Positions 7,611 to 16,646 of a stretch of DNA of 64,000 nt are shown piece by piece. A model generated the notes under the pieces. That model had not been told where the DNA came from. It saw nothing but the letters and a program-made list of their open reading frames with translations, and did not search any database. Every line of letters begins with the position of its first letter. Within the stretch, counting starts at the first letter, position 1. The position numbers were made by a program, and so were the translations under genes. The DNA is from Parasediminibacterium sp051861445. GTDB lineage: Bacteria; Bacteroidota; Bacteroidia; Chitinophagales; Chitinophagaceae. The DNA is taken from the NCBI GenBank assembly GCA_051861445.1, contig JBHYCS010000004.1, positions 62,001 through 126,000 of the forward strand. Reading direction: 5' to 3'.

Positions 7611-9159
7611 AACCCAATTCTTTAAATACGGTTAGTAAATCATTTTTGCTTTTTGTTTCAGCTTCTAGTAAGTCTTTAAATTCTAACTGTAAGGTTTTCA
7701 TTTTCTCATCAAAATCAATTTGCTCGTCACGGTTTACAAACTCAATGTATTTGCTAGGCACTAAAGAAAAATCCTTTTTTTCTATCTCTTCACTTGTAGC
7801 TGCATAACAGAATTCAGGTACATTTTCAATTTGTTGAGTTTGCCATTTGTGATAAGTATTAACAATCTTAGGAATTTCTAATAACTCATCAAATTGTATA
7901 AATTTTTTTTCAAAGGGAATTCCAATTTGACGTAAATCTATAAACAGTATTTCCTTTTCTCTGTTTCTGTAATTGCGTACTTCATTCCCTACTTGCTTGG
8001 TTTGTGCTTTCTTGTTTTTGTTTATAATCCAAAGCGTAACACTAATGTTGGTAGTGTAAAACATGTCTTGTGGCAATACCAAAATGGCTTCCACCAAATT
8101 ATTTTCAATCAGTTTTCTGCGTATTTTGTATTCTTCGCCACCGCCACTTAATGCACCATTTGCCAATATAAAACCCGCCACTCCATTGTCAGAAAGTTTA
8201 GAAACCATATTTAAAATCCAACCATAGTTGGCGTTGCTTTTTGGTGGCACATCATAACCTCTCCAACGTGGGTCGTCTATCAGTTCATTTTCGGCTCGCC
8301 AATCTTTTTGGTTAAAAGGTGGGTTAGCCATTATAAAATCGGCTTTCAAGTCTTTGTGTTGGTCGTCGGCAAAAGTGTCGGCTGCTTTCTCTCCTAAGTT
8401 GCCACTAATGCCCCGTATGGCAAGGTTCATTTTTGCCAGTTTGTACGTGGTGTTGGTGTATTCCTGTCCGTAAATAGAAATTTCTTTTTTATTACCGTGG
8501 TGTGCTTCAATAAACTTTATACTTTGTACAAACATTCCACCACTGCCACAAGCAGGGTCGTAAATAATTCCCTTGTATGGTTCAATCATTTCGGCAATCA
8601 GGTTTACAATGCTTTTAGGTGTGTAAAATTCTCCTTTACCTTTTCCCTCTGCCAACGCAAATTTGGAAAGGAAGTATTCATACACTTTACCAACTACATC
8701 TTGTTTGGGGTCTTTGGTAGTGTCAATATCGTTAATGGTATCTAATAAAGAAGAAAGTTTGGTAACATCTAAACCCAAACGAGAAAAGTAATTGTCGGGC
8801 AAAGCACCTTTTAGAGCTTTGTTGTTTTTTTCAATGGTGTGAAGGGCTGTATCAATAAGCAAAGCAATATCGTTTTGTTTGGCTCTTTTTATCAGATAAC
8901 TCCAACGGCTTGTTTCTTCCAAGAAAAACACATTGTTCATATTGTAAAACTCCGCCATTTCAATATATTTTTCTTTGCCTTCGGCAATGAGTTTGGCTCG
9001 GTGTTCTTCAAACTTGTCGCTTGCAAACTTTAAGAAAATCAGTCCTAATACAACGTGTTTATATTCGGCAGGCTCAACGCTTCCTCTCAATTTATTTGCA
9101 GCTTCCCAAAGGGTAACTTCAATTGCTTTTTCTTTTGGTTCTTTTTTTTGTGTTGCCAT
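7600..9159 (-). CDS. hsdM: Type I restriction-modification adenine methyltransferase subunit M
   Basis: 519 aa. An N6-adenine DNA methyltransferase that uses S-adenosylmethionine and protects host sites; with HsdS it forms the modification enzyme. Seen: an N-terminal helical HsdM_N domain (about 12-140); GEFYTPKSIV (177-186); SAM-binding motif DPACGSGGMF (201-210); catalytic NPPF (279-282); and a C-terminal helix around 480-519. The family length is normal and all motifs are intact. It is first in the minus-strand operon, followed by hsdS with an 11-bp overlap. The divergent HTH gene starts 208 bp away, so the two share an upstream region; the inverted repeat there is nearer to the HTH gene. 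Confidence 0.96.
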   Translation of the reverse strand: MATQKKEPKEKAIEVTLWEAANKLRGSVEPAEYKHVVLGLIFLKFASDKFEEHRAKLIAEGKEKYIEMAEFYNMNNVFFLEETSRWSYLIKRAKQNDIALLIDTALHTIEKNNKALKGALPDNYFSRLGLDVTKLSSLLDTINDIDTTKDPKQDVVGKVYEYFLSKFALAEGKGKGEFYTPKSIVNLIAEMIEPYKGIIYDPACGSGGMFVQSIKFIEAHHGNKKEISIYGQEYTNTTYKLAKMNLAIRGISGNLGEKAADTFADDQHKDLKADFIMANPPFNQKDWRAENELIDDPRWRGYDVPPKSNANYGWILNMVSKLSDNGVAGFILANGALSGGGEEYKIRRKLIENNLVEAILVLPQDMFYTTNISVTLWIINKNKKAQTKQVGNEVRNYRNREKEILFIDLRQIGIPFEKKFIQFDELLEIPKIVNTYHKWQTQQIENVPEFCYAATSEEIEKKDFSLVPSKYIEFVNRDEQIDFDEKMKTLQLEFKDLLEAETKSKNDLLTVFKELGYEL

Positions 9160-9301
9160 TCAAATAAAATAAAGTAATAGTGAAATTCAATTATTGCAAG
9201 ATACATGCAAATGTTGTTTTTTTTGAATATTACTATGTTATTCAACTAGCATTGGGGCACATTTTTTTGTTTTTTCTGTTTGGAGAAAGATTGTATCTCA
9301 T

Positions 9302-9354
9302 TTGTCAAAAAATATTTGTCAAAAAATAAAATTTTGACAAATATTTTTTGACAA
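9302..9354. promoter_or_regulatory. Perfect 23-bp inverted repeat, candidate operator of the HTH gene
   Basis: Arms at 9302-9324 and 9332-9354 are exact reverse complements with a 7-base spacer. Each arm contains two TTGTCAAA-type boxes, four in all. The right arm ends 13 bp before the ATG at 9368, so a bound protein would cover the promoter or leader. No T-tract for a terminator follows on the + strand. Autoregulation by the adjacent HTH protein is the simplest reading. Confidence 0.6.
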
Positions 9355-9367
9355 GTAATTTTATTGT

Positions 9368-9883
9368 ATGACAGATGATAAGCTAATAAAAAATATAATT
9401 AAAAAAATAGGTATTACTAACATTCATTTAGCCAAATTATTGCGTGTAGATACAAGCATACTTACCCGAATAGCAGCAGGAACAAGGCAAATACCTTTAA
9501 AAGCTATTGCAATACTAGCCCAAGTACAAGCCACTATTGCCCATTTACCCACAGTGCAGCCTCCGCAAGCAACGCCTGCGGATGTTGCCGAATGCCAACA
9601 ACAAATACAATGGTGTACGGCACAAAAACAGTTGTTGCAAAAGCAACTACAACAAATGAAAACCCTTTATGAGCAAGGGTTTAACATGAAAGCATTTGTT
9701 GAACAATACCAAGTGCAGCATCCACCCACAACGGCTTCGCAACAACGTTGGTTTGATGAACAATTGTATCGAGGGCAACAAAAAATGGAGGGTAACAATT
9801 GGGCGGCACAACAGCAAATACAATTGAAAATACATTTACTACAAGCAGAGATTGATTTTTATACACAACAGGTTGCTGAATAG
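9368..9883 (+). CDS. Small HTH (XRE-like) protein with a Gln-rich helical C-terminus
   Basis: 171 aa, no named family recognised. Seen: residues about 1-52 form a lambda-repressor-like HTH (I-H-L-A-K-L-L-R-V, then TSILTRIAAGTRQIP). The remainder is helical, very rich in glutamine, and probably coiled coil (about 75-100 and 140-170). Upstream is the 23-bp inverted repeat that probably serves as its operator. It is divergent from hsdM and 115 bp ahead of another gene of unknown function on the same strand. Inference: a DNA-binding regulator, possibly controlling itself and the gene at 9999. A controller role for the neighbouring restriction operon is possible but nothing in the sequence proves it. 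Confidence 0.6.
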   Translation: MTDDKLIKNIIKKIGITNIHLAKLLRVDTSILTRIAAGTRQIPLKAIAILAQVQATIAHLPTVQPPQATPADVAECQQQIQWCTAQKQLLQKQLQQMKTLYEQGFNMKAFVEQYQVQHPPTTASQQRWFDEQLYRGQQKMEGNNWAAQQQIQLKIHLLQAEIDFYTQQVAE

Positions 9884-9998
9884 GTGCTCGTTCGGTTAAA
9901 TAAATGCAAAAAAAATATTTTATAAAATATATTGTTTTAAACAGTATATGTATTAATTTGCTATTACAATTTTTTTTAACCAATTAAAACAAGTAAGT

Positions 9999-10409
9999 AT
10001 GAGTTACTCAGTAAGCAAATTAACCACAGCCGCCGAATGCGATAAAGCAGTTGCATTGGCTACCGAACGAAAAGCCGATTTACAATTTGAACAAACCATT
10101 ATGGGTAAAGAATTGAGCGACCAAGAAAAAGCGGTGCAGCAAACTTCGGTAAACTTAATTTCTATTAAAGCACAAATTACAGGTGCCGAAACAGCAATTG
10201 CATCAATGCCAGCAGGACCAGAGAAAGAGGTGTTTGTTGGTAGGCTACGCCGCCTAAACGACCGTAAAGACAACCTTGAAGAACGTTTAGAAAAAGGTGG
10301 AACAGCAGCTTTATTAGATGCTGAATTAGATGCCGAATTAATAGCTACACAAATTACAGCAATTGATGCTTTTATAGCTACAGTTAACACACATAAGGCA
10401 AGTTTGTAA
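9999..10409 (+). CDS. Hypothetical helical (coiled-coil) protein
   Basis: 136 aa, not recognised. Seen: no signal peptide or membrane segment; almost entirely predicted helix with heptad-like runs (about 15-60 and 80-105) split by a short MPAGPEKE linker near residue 72; alanine-rich C-terminal helix. It follows the HTH gene by 115 bp on the same strand and is closed by a strong hairpin terminator at 10441-10477, so both may share a transcript. The real strand is clear from the terminator and composition, although an antisense frame of similar length exists. Function unknown. Confidence 0.55.
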   Translation: MSYSVSKLTTAAECDKAVALATERKADLQFEQTIMGKELSDQEKAVQQTSVNLISIKAQITGAETAIASMPAGPEKEVFVGRLRRLNDRKDNLEERLEKGGTAALLDAELDAELIATQITAIDAFIATVNTHKASL

Positions 10410-10440
10410 GTAGCACCCATTAAACTAAAAACACCCAACA

Positions 10441-10477
10441 AAAAAGAGGCTGTCTTTTCAAAAGACGGCCTCTTTTA
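10441..10477 (+). terminator. Rho-independent terminator after the coiled-coil gene
   Basis: 17-base arms (AAAAGAGGCTGTCTTTT and its near-complement) with T-run; one mispair in the stem. It also serves the convergent THI5-like gene ending at 10505. Confidence 0.85.
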
Positions 10478-10504
10478 CATTATAGCAAGCCATGATTTAT
10501 CAAT

Positions 10505-11446
10505 TTACAAGATATACCTTGTTGCATCATCCGTTAAATCTAACAATTCATTTGTAAACAATTCTTGTTGTAGTATATCTTTCGTTTCTAAGTTGTGGGT
10601 TGCTAACCAATTTAGAAATGAATACACTTTTTCAGGATTCATTATACCACAAGTGGTGGTGTTGCCAAAATAAGGGGCAGTTGCTTGTAGCGATTTTTCT
10701 AGGTCAATATTTTTTAAGTCGTTTTCAGGAACATATTTCTTTAAAATAGCTACTGCTTCTGTAGGATTTTCTTGGGCAAATAAAAATCCTTTTTGAGTGA
10801 CATGCATAAAACGAGTGTATGCATATTTCTGTAATTCAATGTTTTCTTTTTTGGTAAGTACAACCGGCGAATATCCATAAGGAATACCATAGTCACCCAT
10901 TTTAAAAGCATTCAATGCTACATTTTTCGATTGGGCTTCAATGCCTTCCCAATTATCAAAAATCCAAGTAGCAGTTGCTTTTCCTTCCAACAGTGTATTC
11001 CAAATACCGAGTTTATCAGGGTAAACAATTTGTAGTGCACCTGTTCCACCATTGTTGATGATCATTTGTTGTACAATATGATCTTCGTAACGAGCTTTAT
11101 AAGAAGCATAGGTTTGTCCATCAAGTTGTTTTGGAGATTGAATGTGCGAAGATTGTAAGGTTACAATACTGCTTAAGTCTTCTTGCAAAATGGCATATAC
11201 AGCTATTGCCGCTACCTTATTGGTTTTATTATTCAGACTAATTACCGTTTCAAAAGGAGCGATGGCAAAGTCTGCCAAACCAAGTTCTAGCTTTTTGCCA
11301 GGTGTAAGGTGATAATTGTCGCTAATAGGGTTTAGTATTTCTAGCTGTAAGCCCTGTTGTTGATACCATTCTTGTTCCTGTGCAATTAAAAAACCGATAT
11401 GGTTTGTGTTGGGTGTCCAATCTAGTGCTAAACGAATCTTAGTCAT
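10505..11446 (-). CDS. THI5/NMT1 (ThiY/SsuA-like) substrate-binding-fold protein lacking a signal peptide
   Basis: 313 aa. Seen: it starts directly with MTKIRLALDWTPNTNHIGF, the N-terminal signature of the THI5/ThiY branch of periplasmic binding proteins, with no signal or lipoprotein sequence. The whole two-lobe domain appears present. Known: ThiY-type proteins bind pyrimidine precursors of thiamine for ABC import, and fungal THI5 makes HMP-P using its own Lys and His. Here the positions that align with those residues read A-D-F-A-I-A-P-F-E, so they are missing, and the CCCFC motif is absent. No ABC permease or ATPase gene is near. Inference: a cytoplasmic pyrimidine- or related-ligand-binding protein or a divergent enzyme; an upstream TPP riboswitch is not visible. 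Confidence 0.7.
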   Translation of the reverse strand: MTKIRLALDWTPNTNHIGFLIAQEQEWYQQQGLQLEILNPISDNYHLTPGKKLELGLADFAIAPFETVISLNNKTNKVAAIAVYAILQEDLSSIVTLQSSHIQSPKQLDGQTYASYKARYEDHIVQQMIINNGGTGALQIVYPDKLGIWNTLLEGKATATWIFDNWEGIEAQSKNVALNAFKMGDYGIPYGYSPVVLTKKENIELQKYAYTRFMHVTQKGFLFAQENPTEAVAILKKYVPENDLKNIDLEKSLQATAPYFGNTTTCGIMNPEKVYSFLNWLATHNLETKDILQQELFTNELLDLTDDATRYIL

Positions 11447-11556
11447 GCTGAGTTGGTTTATGAAATGCTTTTAGAAGATGTTTGTATGTATACAACAATG
11501 AATTGAGAAAGGAGTTTAAACGGTTCTTGTACATTGAGGTGCAGATTCAGCTTAAT

Positions 11557-11591
11557 AAAAAAGGCTACCTCTTATTGGAGATAGCCTTTTT
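11557..11591 (-). terminator. Terminator of the glutamine synthetase gene
   Basis: 14-base arms (AAAAAGGCTACCTC against GAGATAGCCTTTTT, one mismatch) around a 6-base loop, with a T-run on the minus strand, 18 bp past the stop. Confidence 0.8.
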
Positions 11592-11608
11592 AAAAGGAAA
11601 ATTTATGT

Positions 11609-13798
11609 TTATCTTAAAAACAACATTTCTCTGTATTTAGGAAGTGTCCATTCTTCGTCATCTACCAAATGTTCTAATTTATCTACATGGTAGCGAATAA
11701 CATCGAAGAATTTACCTTTTACATCATCACAATAAGCAATAGCTCTTGCTCTTGTATCTGCAATGTTGTTGGCTACTTTTCTAGCTTCCACCATTTCATT
11801 TACTTTTTCGTAAACAATGTTGATGTGTTCACTTACTTCGTTTAAAATAGCTAATTGACTTCTGTAAGTTGTTTCAGGTACACCAACTGCTTTTAAACTT
11901 TCAATGTTGCCAGCTAATTGTGTTAGGTATTTTACAGCAGCAGGAATAATGTGGTTTAATGCTAAATCACCCATTACTCTAGCTTCGATTTGTACTTTTT
12001 TCAAGTATTTTTCTAACTCAATTTCATGACGAGCTTCTAATTCGCTATGAGAGTAGATGTTGTTGTTTTCGAATAATTTTTTAGCTTTTTCAGTAACCAA
12101 AGCGTCTAAAGCAATAGGTGTAGTTTTTAAGTTTGGTAAACCACGTCTTTCTGCTTCAGCATGCCATTCTTCGCTATAACCATCACCTTCAAACAATACT
12201 TTTTTGCTAGCAACAATGTAGTGTTGAATGGTTTGCATAATGGCAATTTCTTTCTTTTCACCTTTTTCAATTAAGCCATCTACCTCTTTCTTAAAGTTTT
12301 TCAAGGTTTCTGCCATAATGGTGTTCAAGATAGTCATTGGGTTAGCACAATTAGCAGTAGAACCAACGGCACGGAACTCGAATTTATTACCAGTAAATGC
12401 AAATGGAGAAGTACGGTTTCTATCTGTATTGTCTAACAACAATTCAGGAATGCTACGGTGTAAATCTAATTTTAAGATAGCTTCATCTTGTTCATCAAAT
12501 TTGTCACCTACTCTGCTTTCAACTTCTTCTAATACTTTATATAAATATTGGCCAACGAATACAGAAATGATTGCAGGTGGAGCTTCATTAGCACCTAAAC
12601 GGTGATCGTTAGGGGCAGAAGCAATAGATGCTCTTAAAATATCTGCATAATCATGAACTGCTTTAATGGTATTAACAAAGAAAGTTAAGAACATTAAATT
12701 GGTTTTTGGCGTTTTACCAGGTGCTAATAAGTTTACACCTGTATCTGTTGCCATGCTCCAGTTATTATGTTTACCACTTCCATTAATGCCTGCAAATGGT
12801 TTTTCATGCAACAAAACTTTTAATTTATGGCGTTTTGCAACACGGTTCATCACATCCATCAATAAAGTGTTGTGGTCAACAGCAATATTTACTTCTTCGA
12901 AAATAGGAGCACACTCAAATTGAGCAGGTGCAACCTCATTATGACGAGTACGTAAAGGAATACCTAATTTATAAGACTCGTTTTCGAAATCTCTCATGAA
13001 AGCGTAAACTCTTTCAGGAATTGTTCCAAAATAATGATCTTCTAGTTGTTGTCCTTTAGCAGGTGCAGCACCAAATACCGTACGACCACTTTGCACTAAG
13101 TCTGGTCTTGCATTTGCCAATGCTTCATCAATAACAAAATATTCTTGTTCCCAACCTAAAGTAGGTACAACTTTAGAAACGTTTTTATCGAAATAATGAC
13201 AAACATCTACAGCAGATTTATTTAAAGCCTCTAATGCTTTTAATAAAGGAGCTTTATAGTCCAATGATTCACCAGTATAAGAAACGAAAATGGTAGGAAT
13301 ACAAAGTGTTTTGCCATGTCCTATTTCTATAATAAATGCAGGAGAAGAAGGATCCCAAGCAGTGTAACCACGAGCTTCGAAAGTAGAGCGAATGCCACCA
13401 TTAGGGAAAGAAGATGCATCAGGTTCTTGCTGAACCAAAGCACCACCATCAAATTCTTCAATTGCAGTACCATCACTTTTCAAAGTAAAAAAGCTATCAT
13501 GCTTTTCGGCAGTTGTACCTGTTAATGGTTGAAACCAGTGTGTAAAGTGTGTTACACCTTTGCTTTCTGCCCATGCTCTTAAGCCATTAGCTATTTGGCC
13601 TGCATTTGCTCTATCAATTTTTTTACCACCTTTAATACTGCCTACTAAGCTTTTGTAAGCATCGTCGCTCAAATACTCTCTTGCTGTTTTTAAGGTAAAA
13701 ACGCTTTCACCAAAAATGGCGGTAATCTTCGACGATTTCGCACCTGCTGCTTCTGCTTCGTCAGTCAATTTTGTAATTGCATCAAATCGTAATGACAT
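11609..13798 (-). CDS. glnN: Glutamine synthetase type III
   Basis: 729 aa from the preferred start. Catalyses ATP-dependent amidation of glutamate with ammonia; a large GSIII-type homo-oligomer typical of Bacteroidota. Seen: GSIII N-terminal domain; the GWEQEYFVID block; RHNEVAPAQFE; the NGSGKHNNWS substrate/ATP loop; NRTSPFAFTGNKFEFRAVGS; and the GSIII-specific VLFEGDGYSEEWHAEAERRGLPN region. The open frame extends to 13864, but the M-S-L-R-F start at 13798 matches the family N-terminus and the upstream extension looks like leader. A TAnnTTTG box lies at 13942-13949, about 145 bp upstream. The divergent amt gene and the second amt mark this as an ammonium-assimilation cluster. Confidence 0.95.
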   Translation of the reverse strand: MSLRFDAITKLTDEAEAAGAKSSKITAIFGESVFTLKTAREYLSDDAYKSLVGSIKGGKKIDRANAGQIANGLRAWAESKGVTHFTHWFQPLTGTTAEKHDSFFTLKSDGTAIEEFDGGALVQQEPDASSFPNGGIRSTFEARGYTAWDPSSPAFIIEIGHGKTLCIPTIFVSYTGESLDYKAPLLKALEALNKSAVDVCHYFDKNVSKVVPTLGWEQEYFVIDEALANARPDLVQSGRTVFGAAPAKGQQLEDHYFGTIPERVYAFMRDFENESYKLGIPLRTRHNEVAPAQFECAPIFEEVNIAVDHNTLLMDVMNRVAKRHKLKVLLHEKPFAGINGSGKHNNWSMATDTGVNLLAPGKTPKTNLMFLTFFVNTIKAVHDYADILRASIASAPNDHRLGANEAPPAIISVFVGQYLYKVLEEVESRVGDKFDEQDEAILKLDLHRSIPELLLDNTDRNRTSPFAFTGNKFEFRAVGSTANCANPMTILNTIMAETLKNFKKEVDGLIEKGEKKEIAIMQTIQHYIVASKKVLFEGDGYSEEWHAEAERRGLPNLKTTPIALDALVTEKAKKLFENNNIYSHSELEARHEIELEKYLKKVQIEARVMGDLALNHIIPAAVKYLTQLAGNIESLKAVGVPETTYRSQLAILNEVSEHINIVYEKVNEMVEARKVANNIADTRARAIAYCDDVKGKFFDVIRYHVDKLEHLVDDEEWTLPKYREMLFLR

Positions 13799-13941
13799 GT
13801 TACTAAGAATTTTGTATGTGATTGATAATGCTTCAAAATAACTTATAATTTTTAAATTTTCCAAAAAATCATTTGCAAGTCGATAAATTTTTCATGTATT
13901 TTCTTTGAAACTTAGAAAAAATTGAAGCATTCGTTTCTATA

Positions 13942-13972
13942 CAAATATATCTAATTTTTATTCATTTATTCA
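13942..13972 (-). promoter_or_regulatory. Bacteroidota-type promoter for glnN
   Basis: On the minus strand a perfect -7 box TATATTTG (13949-13942) is preceded by ATTG about 21 bp upstream as a weak -33 element. It would give a leader of roughly 140 nt. Confidence 0.4.
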
Positions 13973-14090
13973 ATTTAAAAACATTAAAAAATAAAAAATA
14001 TAATAAAATTCGTGATTTTTTTGAATTTTATTTACTATTTTGCAATCAAATCAATACATCTTATTAAACTTTAATCTTTAAATTGAATAA

Positions 14091-15440
14091 ATGGAAAAAC
14101 ATCCCGTAAAAAAATTTGCACCTTTTGCAATTTTAACTGCTGTTGCGTTATCGTCAATTTTTATCCCAAGTTTACCCAATTTTGCAGACGCCTCTAAATA
14201 TAGTGCTGCGGATATTGCTTGGATTATTGTAGCTACTGCATTGGTTTTTTTAATGACTCCAGGATTGGCTTTCTTTTATGGAGGAATGGTGCACAGGAAA
14301 AATGTATTGAGCACCATGATAAAAAGTGTAGTGGCTGCTGGTGTTGTAAGTGTATTATGGGTATTTGTAGGTTATAGTCTTTGTTTCGGCGAAAGCATTA
14401 ATGGAATAATAGGTAATCCTACTACTCATCTTTTCTTTAAAGGAGTTGCTTCTGGAGAGCCTTGGAGTTTAGCACCAACTATACCTTTAACTTTATTTGC
14501 ATTATTTCAATTAATGTTCGCAGTAATTACGCCAGGTTTAGTAGTAGGGGCTGTAGCAGAAAGAATCAGATTTACTGCTTACATATTGTTTATAGTATTG
14601 TTTAGTTTATTAGTATATGCTCCATTGGCTCATTGGACTTGGCATCCTGAAGGATTTTTATTTCAATGGGGTGTTTTAGATTTTGCTGGTGGAACAGTTG
14701 TGCATATTTCTGCTGGTTGTGCTGCATTAGCAGGAGCATTGGTATTAAAACGTAGACAAGTACACCTAGAAAATAAAGAAATTCCACCTGCTAATATTCC
14801 TTATGTATTAATTGGTACTGGATTATTGTGGTTTGGATGGTTTGGTTTTAATGCAGGTTCTGCTTTAGGGGCAAATGGTTTAGCGGTTTCTGCTTTTGCA
14901 ACCACTAATACAGCTGCAGCTGCTGCAGGGTTATCATGGATGTTTTTTGATGTGATAAGAGGTAAAAAGCCATCTGTTTTAGGATTTTGTATAGGTGCTG
15001 TCGTTGGGTTAGTGGCTATAACACCTGGTGCAGGTTTTGTAGCAATACCTCAAAGCATATTCATTGGATTTATTGCAGCAATTATTTCTAATCTAGCTGT
15101 ACATTGGAAACAAAAATCGAAATTAGATGATACACTAGATGTATTTCCTTGTCATGGTTTAGGTGGAATGGTAGGTATGTTGTTAACCGGCATTTTTGCG
15201 ACCAAAACGGTAAATGGAGCAGGTAACGACGGTTTATTTTATGGAAATGTTACCTTTTTCTTAACGCAATTAAAAGCTTTGGTAATAGTTGTTGCTTACA
15301 GTTTCATTGTTTCTTTTGCAATATTCAAATTCATCAGTTTTATATTACCATTAAGAGTATCTTCTGAAGAAGAAGAGGTAGGTTTAGATGCATCTCAACA
15401 CAATGAGGAATATGCAGGAATTTTCTCTACAAATAAATAA
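14091..15440 (+). CDS. amtB: Ammonium transporter (Amt/MEP/Rh family)
   Basis: 449 aa inner-membrane channel for ammonium/ammonia. Seen: about 11 membrane segments; family stretches GLAFFYGGMVHRKN, APLAHWTWHPEGF, DFAGGTVVHISAGCAALAGA (first pore His), WFGWFGFNAGSALG, NTAAAAAGLSWM and DTLDVFPCHGLGGMVG (second pore His). A hydrophobic N-terminal segment precedes the first conserved helix and may act as a signal sequence. It is divergent from GSIII with 292 bp between start codons and 131 bp from the barrel gene downstream. Similarity to the second amt (16647-17963) is high throughout, so they arose by duplication. No GlnK gene is visible in the window. Confidence 0.95.
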   Translation: MEKHPVKKFAPFAILTAVALSSIFIPSLPNFADASKYSAADIAWIIVATALVFLMTPGLAFFYGGMVHRKNVLSTMIKSVVAAGVVSVLWVFVGYSLCFGESINGIIGNPTTHLFFKGVASGEPWSLAPTIPLTLFALFQLMFAVITPGLVVGAVAERIRFTAYILFIVLFSLLVYAPLAHWTWHPEGFLFQWGVLDFAGGTVVHISAGCAALAGALVLKRRQVHLENKEIPPANIPYVLIGTGLLWFGWFGFNAGSALGANGLAVSAFATTNTAAAAAGLSWMFFDVIRGKKPSVLGFCIGAVVGLVAITPGAGFVAIPQSIFIGFIAAIISNLAVHWKQKSKLDDTLDVFPCHGLGGMVGMLLTGIFATKTVNGAGNDGLFYGNVTFFLTQLKALVIVVAYSFIVSFAIFKFISFILPLRVSSEEEEVGLDASQHNEEYAGIFSTNK

Positions 15441-15571
15441 TAATTTTCTAAGGCACTCATGCAATCAATTACATAAACAGAAAAGGTATTGCCCATAAAT
15501 TATCAAAACTCCTGATCAAAGTTTCATTTATAGCAATACCCTTTCATTTTTAACACTTAAAAACCAATGCA

Positions 15572-16597
15572 ATGTTAAGAAAAGTACTAACATCAAGCGT
15601 AGCTATGTCTTTATTTTTAGCTGCAAACAGTCAAGATTCTACAAAATCGTTACCAACCATTTCAGGTTCTGTAGATGCTTATTATCGTTTTGATTTCGCT
15701 GGAAAAGGTAATAACAAGACAAGTTTTACCAATTCTAACAACTCTTTTGAATTAGGTATGGCTACTTTAAGAGTGGATCATTCAATTGGTAAGGTAAGTG
15801 CAACTGCAGATTTAGGTTTCGGTAGAAGAGCGGCCGAGTTTTCTTATAATGATGCTGGTTCTTTGGCTGCAGTAAAGCAATTATACATTACTTACGCACC
15901 GAGCAGTAAGGTTAAATTTACCATGGGTAAATTCGCAACACATATTGGTTACGAACTTGTTGATGCGGTTGCCAATAGAAACTACAGTATGAGTTATGGA
16001 TTTTCTTATGGTCCTTTCTTTCATACAGGTTTAAAGGCTGATGTTTCATTAGGAGGTAAAACAGCATTTATGATTGGTGTATCTAATCCTACTGATTTAT
16101 CTAGCAATACAACATCTAGTCAATATTTGATTGCTCAATTAAGTACTGCAACTAAGAACGACAAGTTAAAAGCATACTTAAACTACCAAGGAACTAGTTC
16201 ACCTGGGTTTAAGTTGAATCAATTTGACTGGGTATTTTTAGGTACGTTAAGCAGCAAATTTGCCATTAACTATAACGGAACAGTTCAATCTAGAAAATTT
16301 GGAACTGCAAAAGCTCAAAGTTGGAGCAGCAATGCTTTCTACTTCAATTATGATCCTACAAGTACTTTTGGGTTAACTCTTCGTACAGAATTTTTGGGTG
16401 ATAAAGATGATTTATTAGGAATAGGTGGAGAGCGTATTTTTATACCTACTTTGTCCGCTAATTTCAAAGTAAATGCATTGACAATTATTCCTGAAATTCG
16501 TTTAGATAACGCTAAGAATAACATATTCGAAAAAAGCAATGGTACTTTAACTAAAGGTGCTACAAGTTTTGTATTAGCTGCTACATACAAATTCTAA
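15572..16597 (+). CDS. Outer-membrane beta-barrel (porin-like) protein between two amt genes
   Basis: 341 aa. Seen: signal peptide (about 1-21, ending A-N-S-Q); the mature part opens with SGSVDAYYRFDF and runs as alternating amphipathic strands to a C-terminal strand ending T-Y-K-F, typical of an outer-membrane barrel of the BBP2/porin-like group in Bacteroidota. Family members of this type often accompany amt genes. Position between two ammonium transporters (131 and 49 bp gaps) makes a role as the outer-membrane entry route for ammonium or another small nitrogen solute a reasonable inference; substrate is not shown by sequence. Confidence 0.75.
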   Translation: MLRKVLTSSVAMSLFLAANSQDSTKSLPTISGSVDAYYRFDFAGKGNNKTSFTNSNNSFELGMATLRVDHSIGKVSATADLGFGRRAAEFSYNDAGSLAAVKQLYITYAPSSKVKFTMGKFATHIGYELVDAVANRNYSMSYGFSYGPFFHTGLKADVSLGGKTAFMIGVSNPTDLSSNTTSSQYLIAQLSTATKNDKLKAYLNYQGTSSPGFKLNQFDWVFLGTLSSKFAINYNGTVQSRKFGTAKAQSWSSNAFYFNYDPTSTFGLTLRTEFLGDKDDLLGIGGERIFIPTLSANFKVNALTIIPEIRLDNAKNNIFEKSNGTLTKGATSFVLAATYKF

Positions 16598-16646
16598 TAT
16601 TCTCTGCAACCAAAACTAATTTTTTCATCTCTCAAAATGCTTATTT

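Noticed and set aside
9368..10409. Prophage remnant
   Set aside because: No integrase, capsid, tail or lysis genes are nearby; the HTH and coiled-coil proteins alone do not support it.
10004..10441. Antisense open frame opposite the coiled-coil gene
   Set aside because: It overlaps completely, has no motif, and the terminator and neighbouring gene order support the + strand gene.
10505..11446. THI5-type HMP-P synthase
   Set aside because: The catalytic Lys and His of fungal THI5 and its CCCFC motif are missing.
11447..11556. TPP riboswitch ahead of the THI5-like gene
   Set aside because: None of the conserved CUGAGA or related core sequences could be found on the minus strand.
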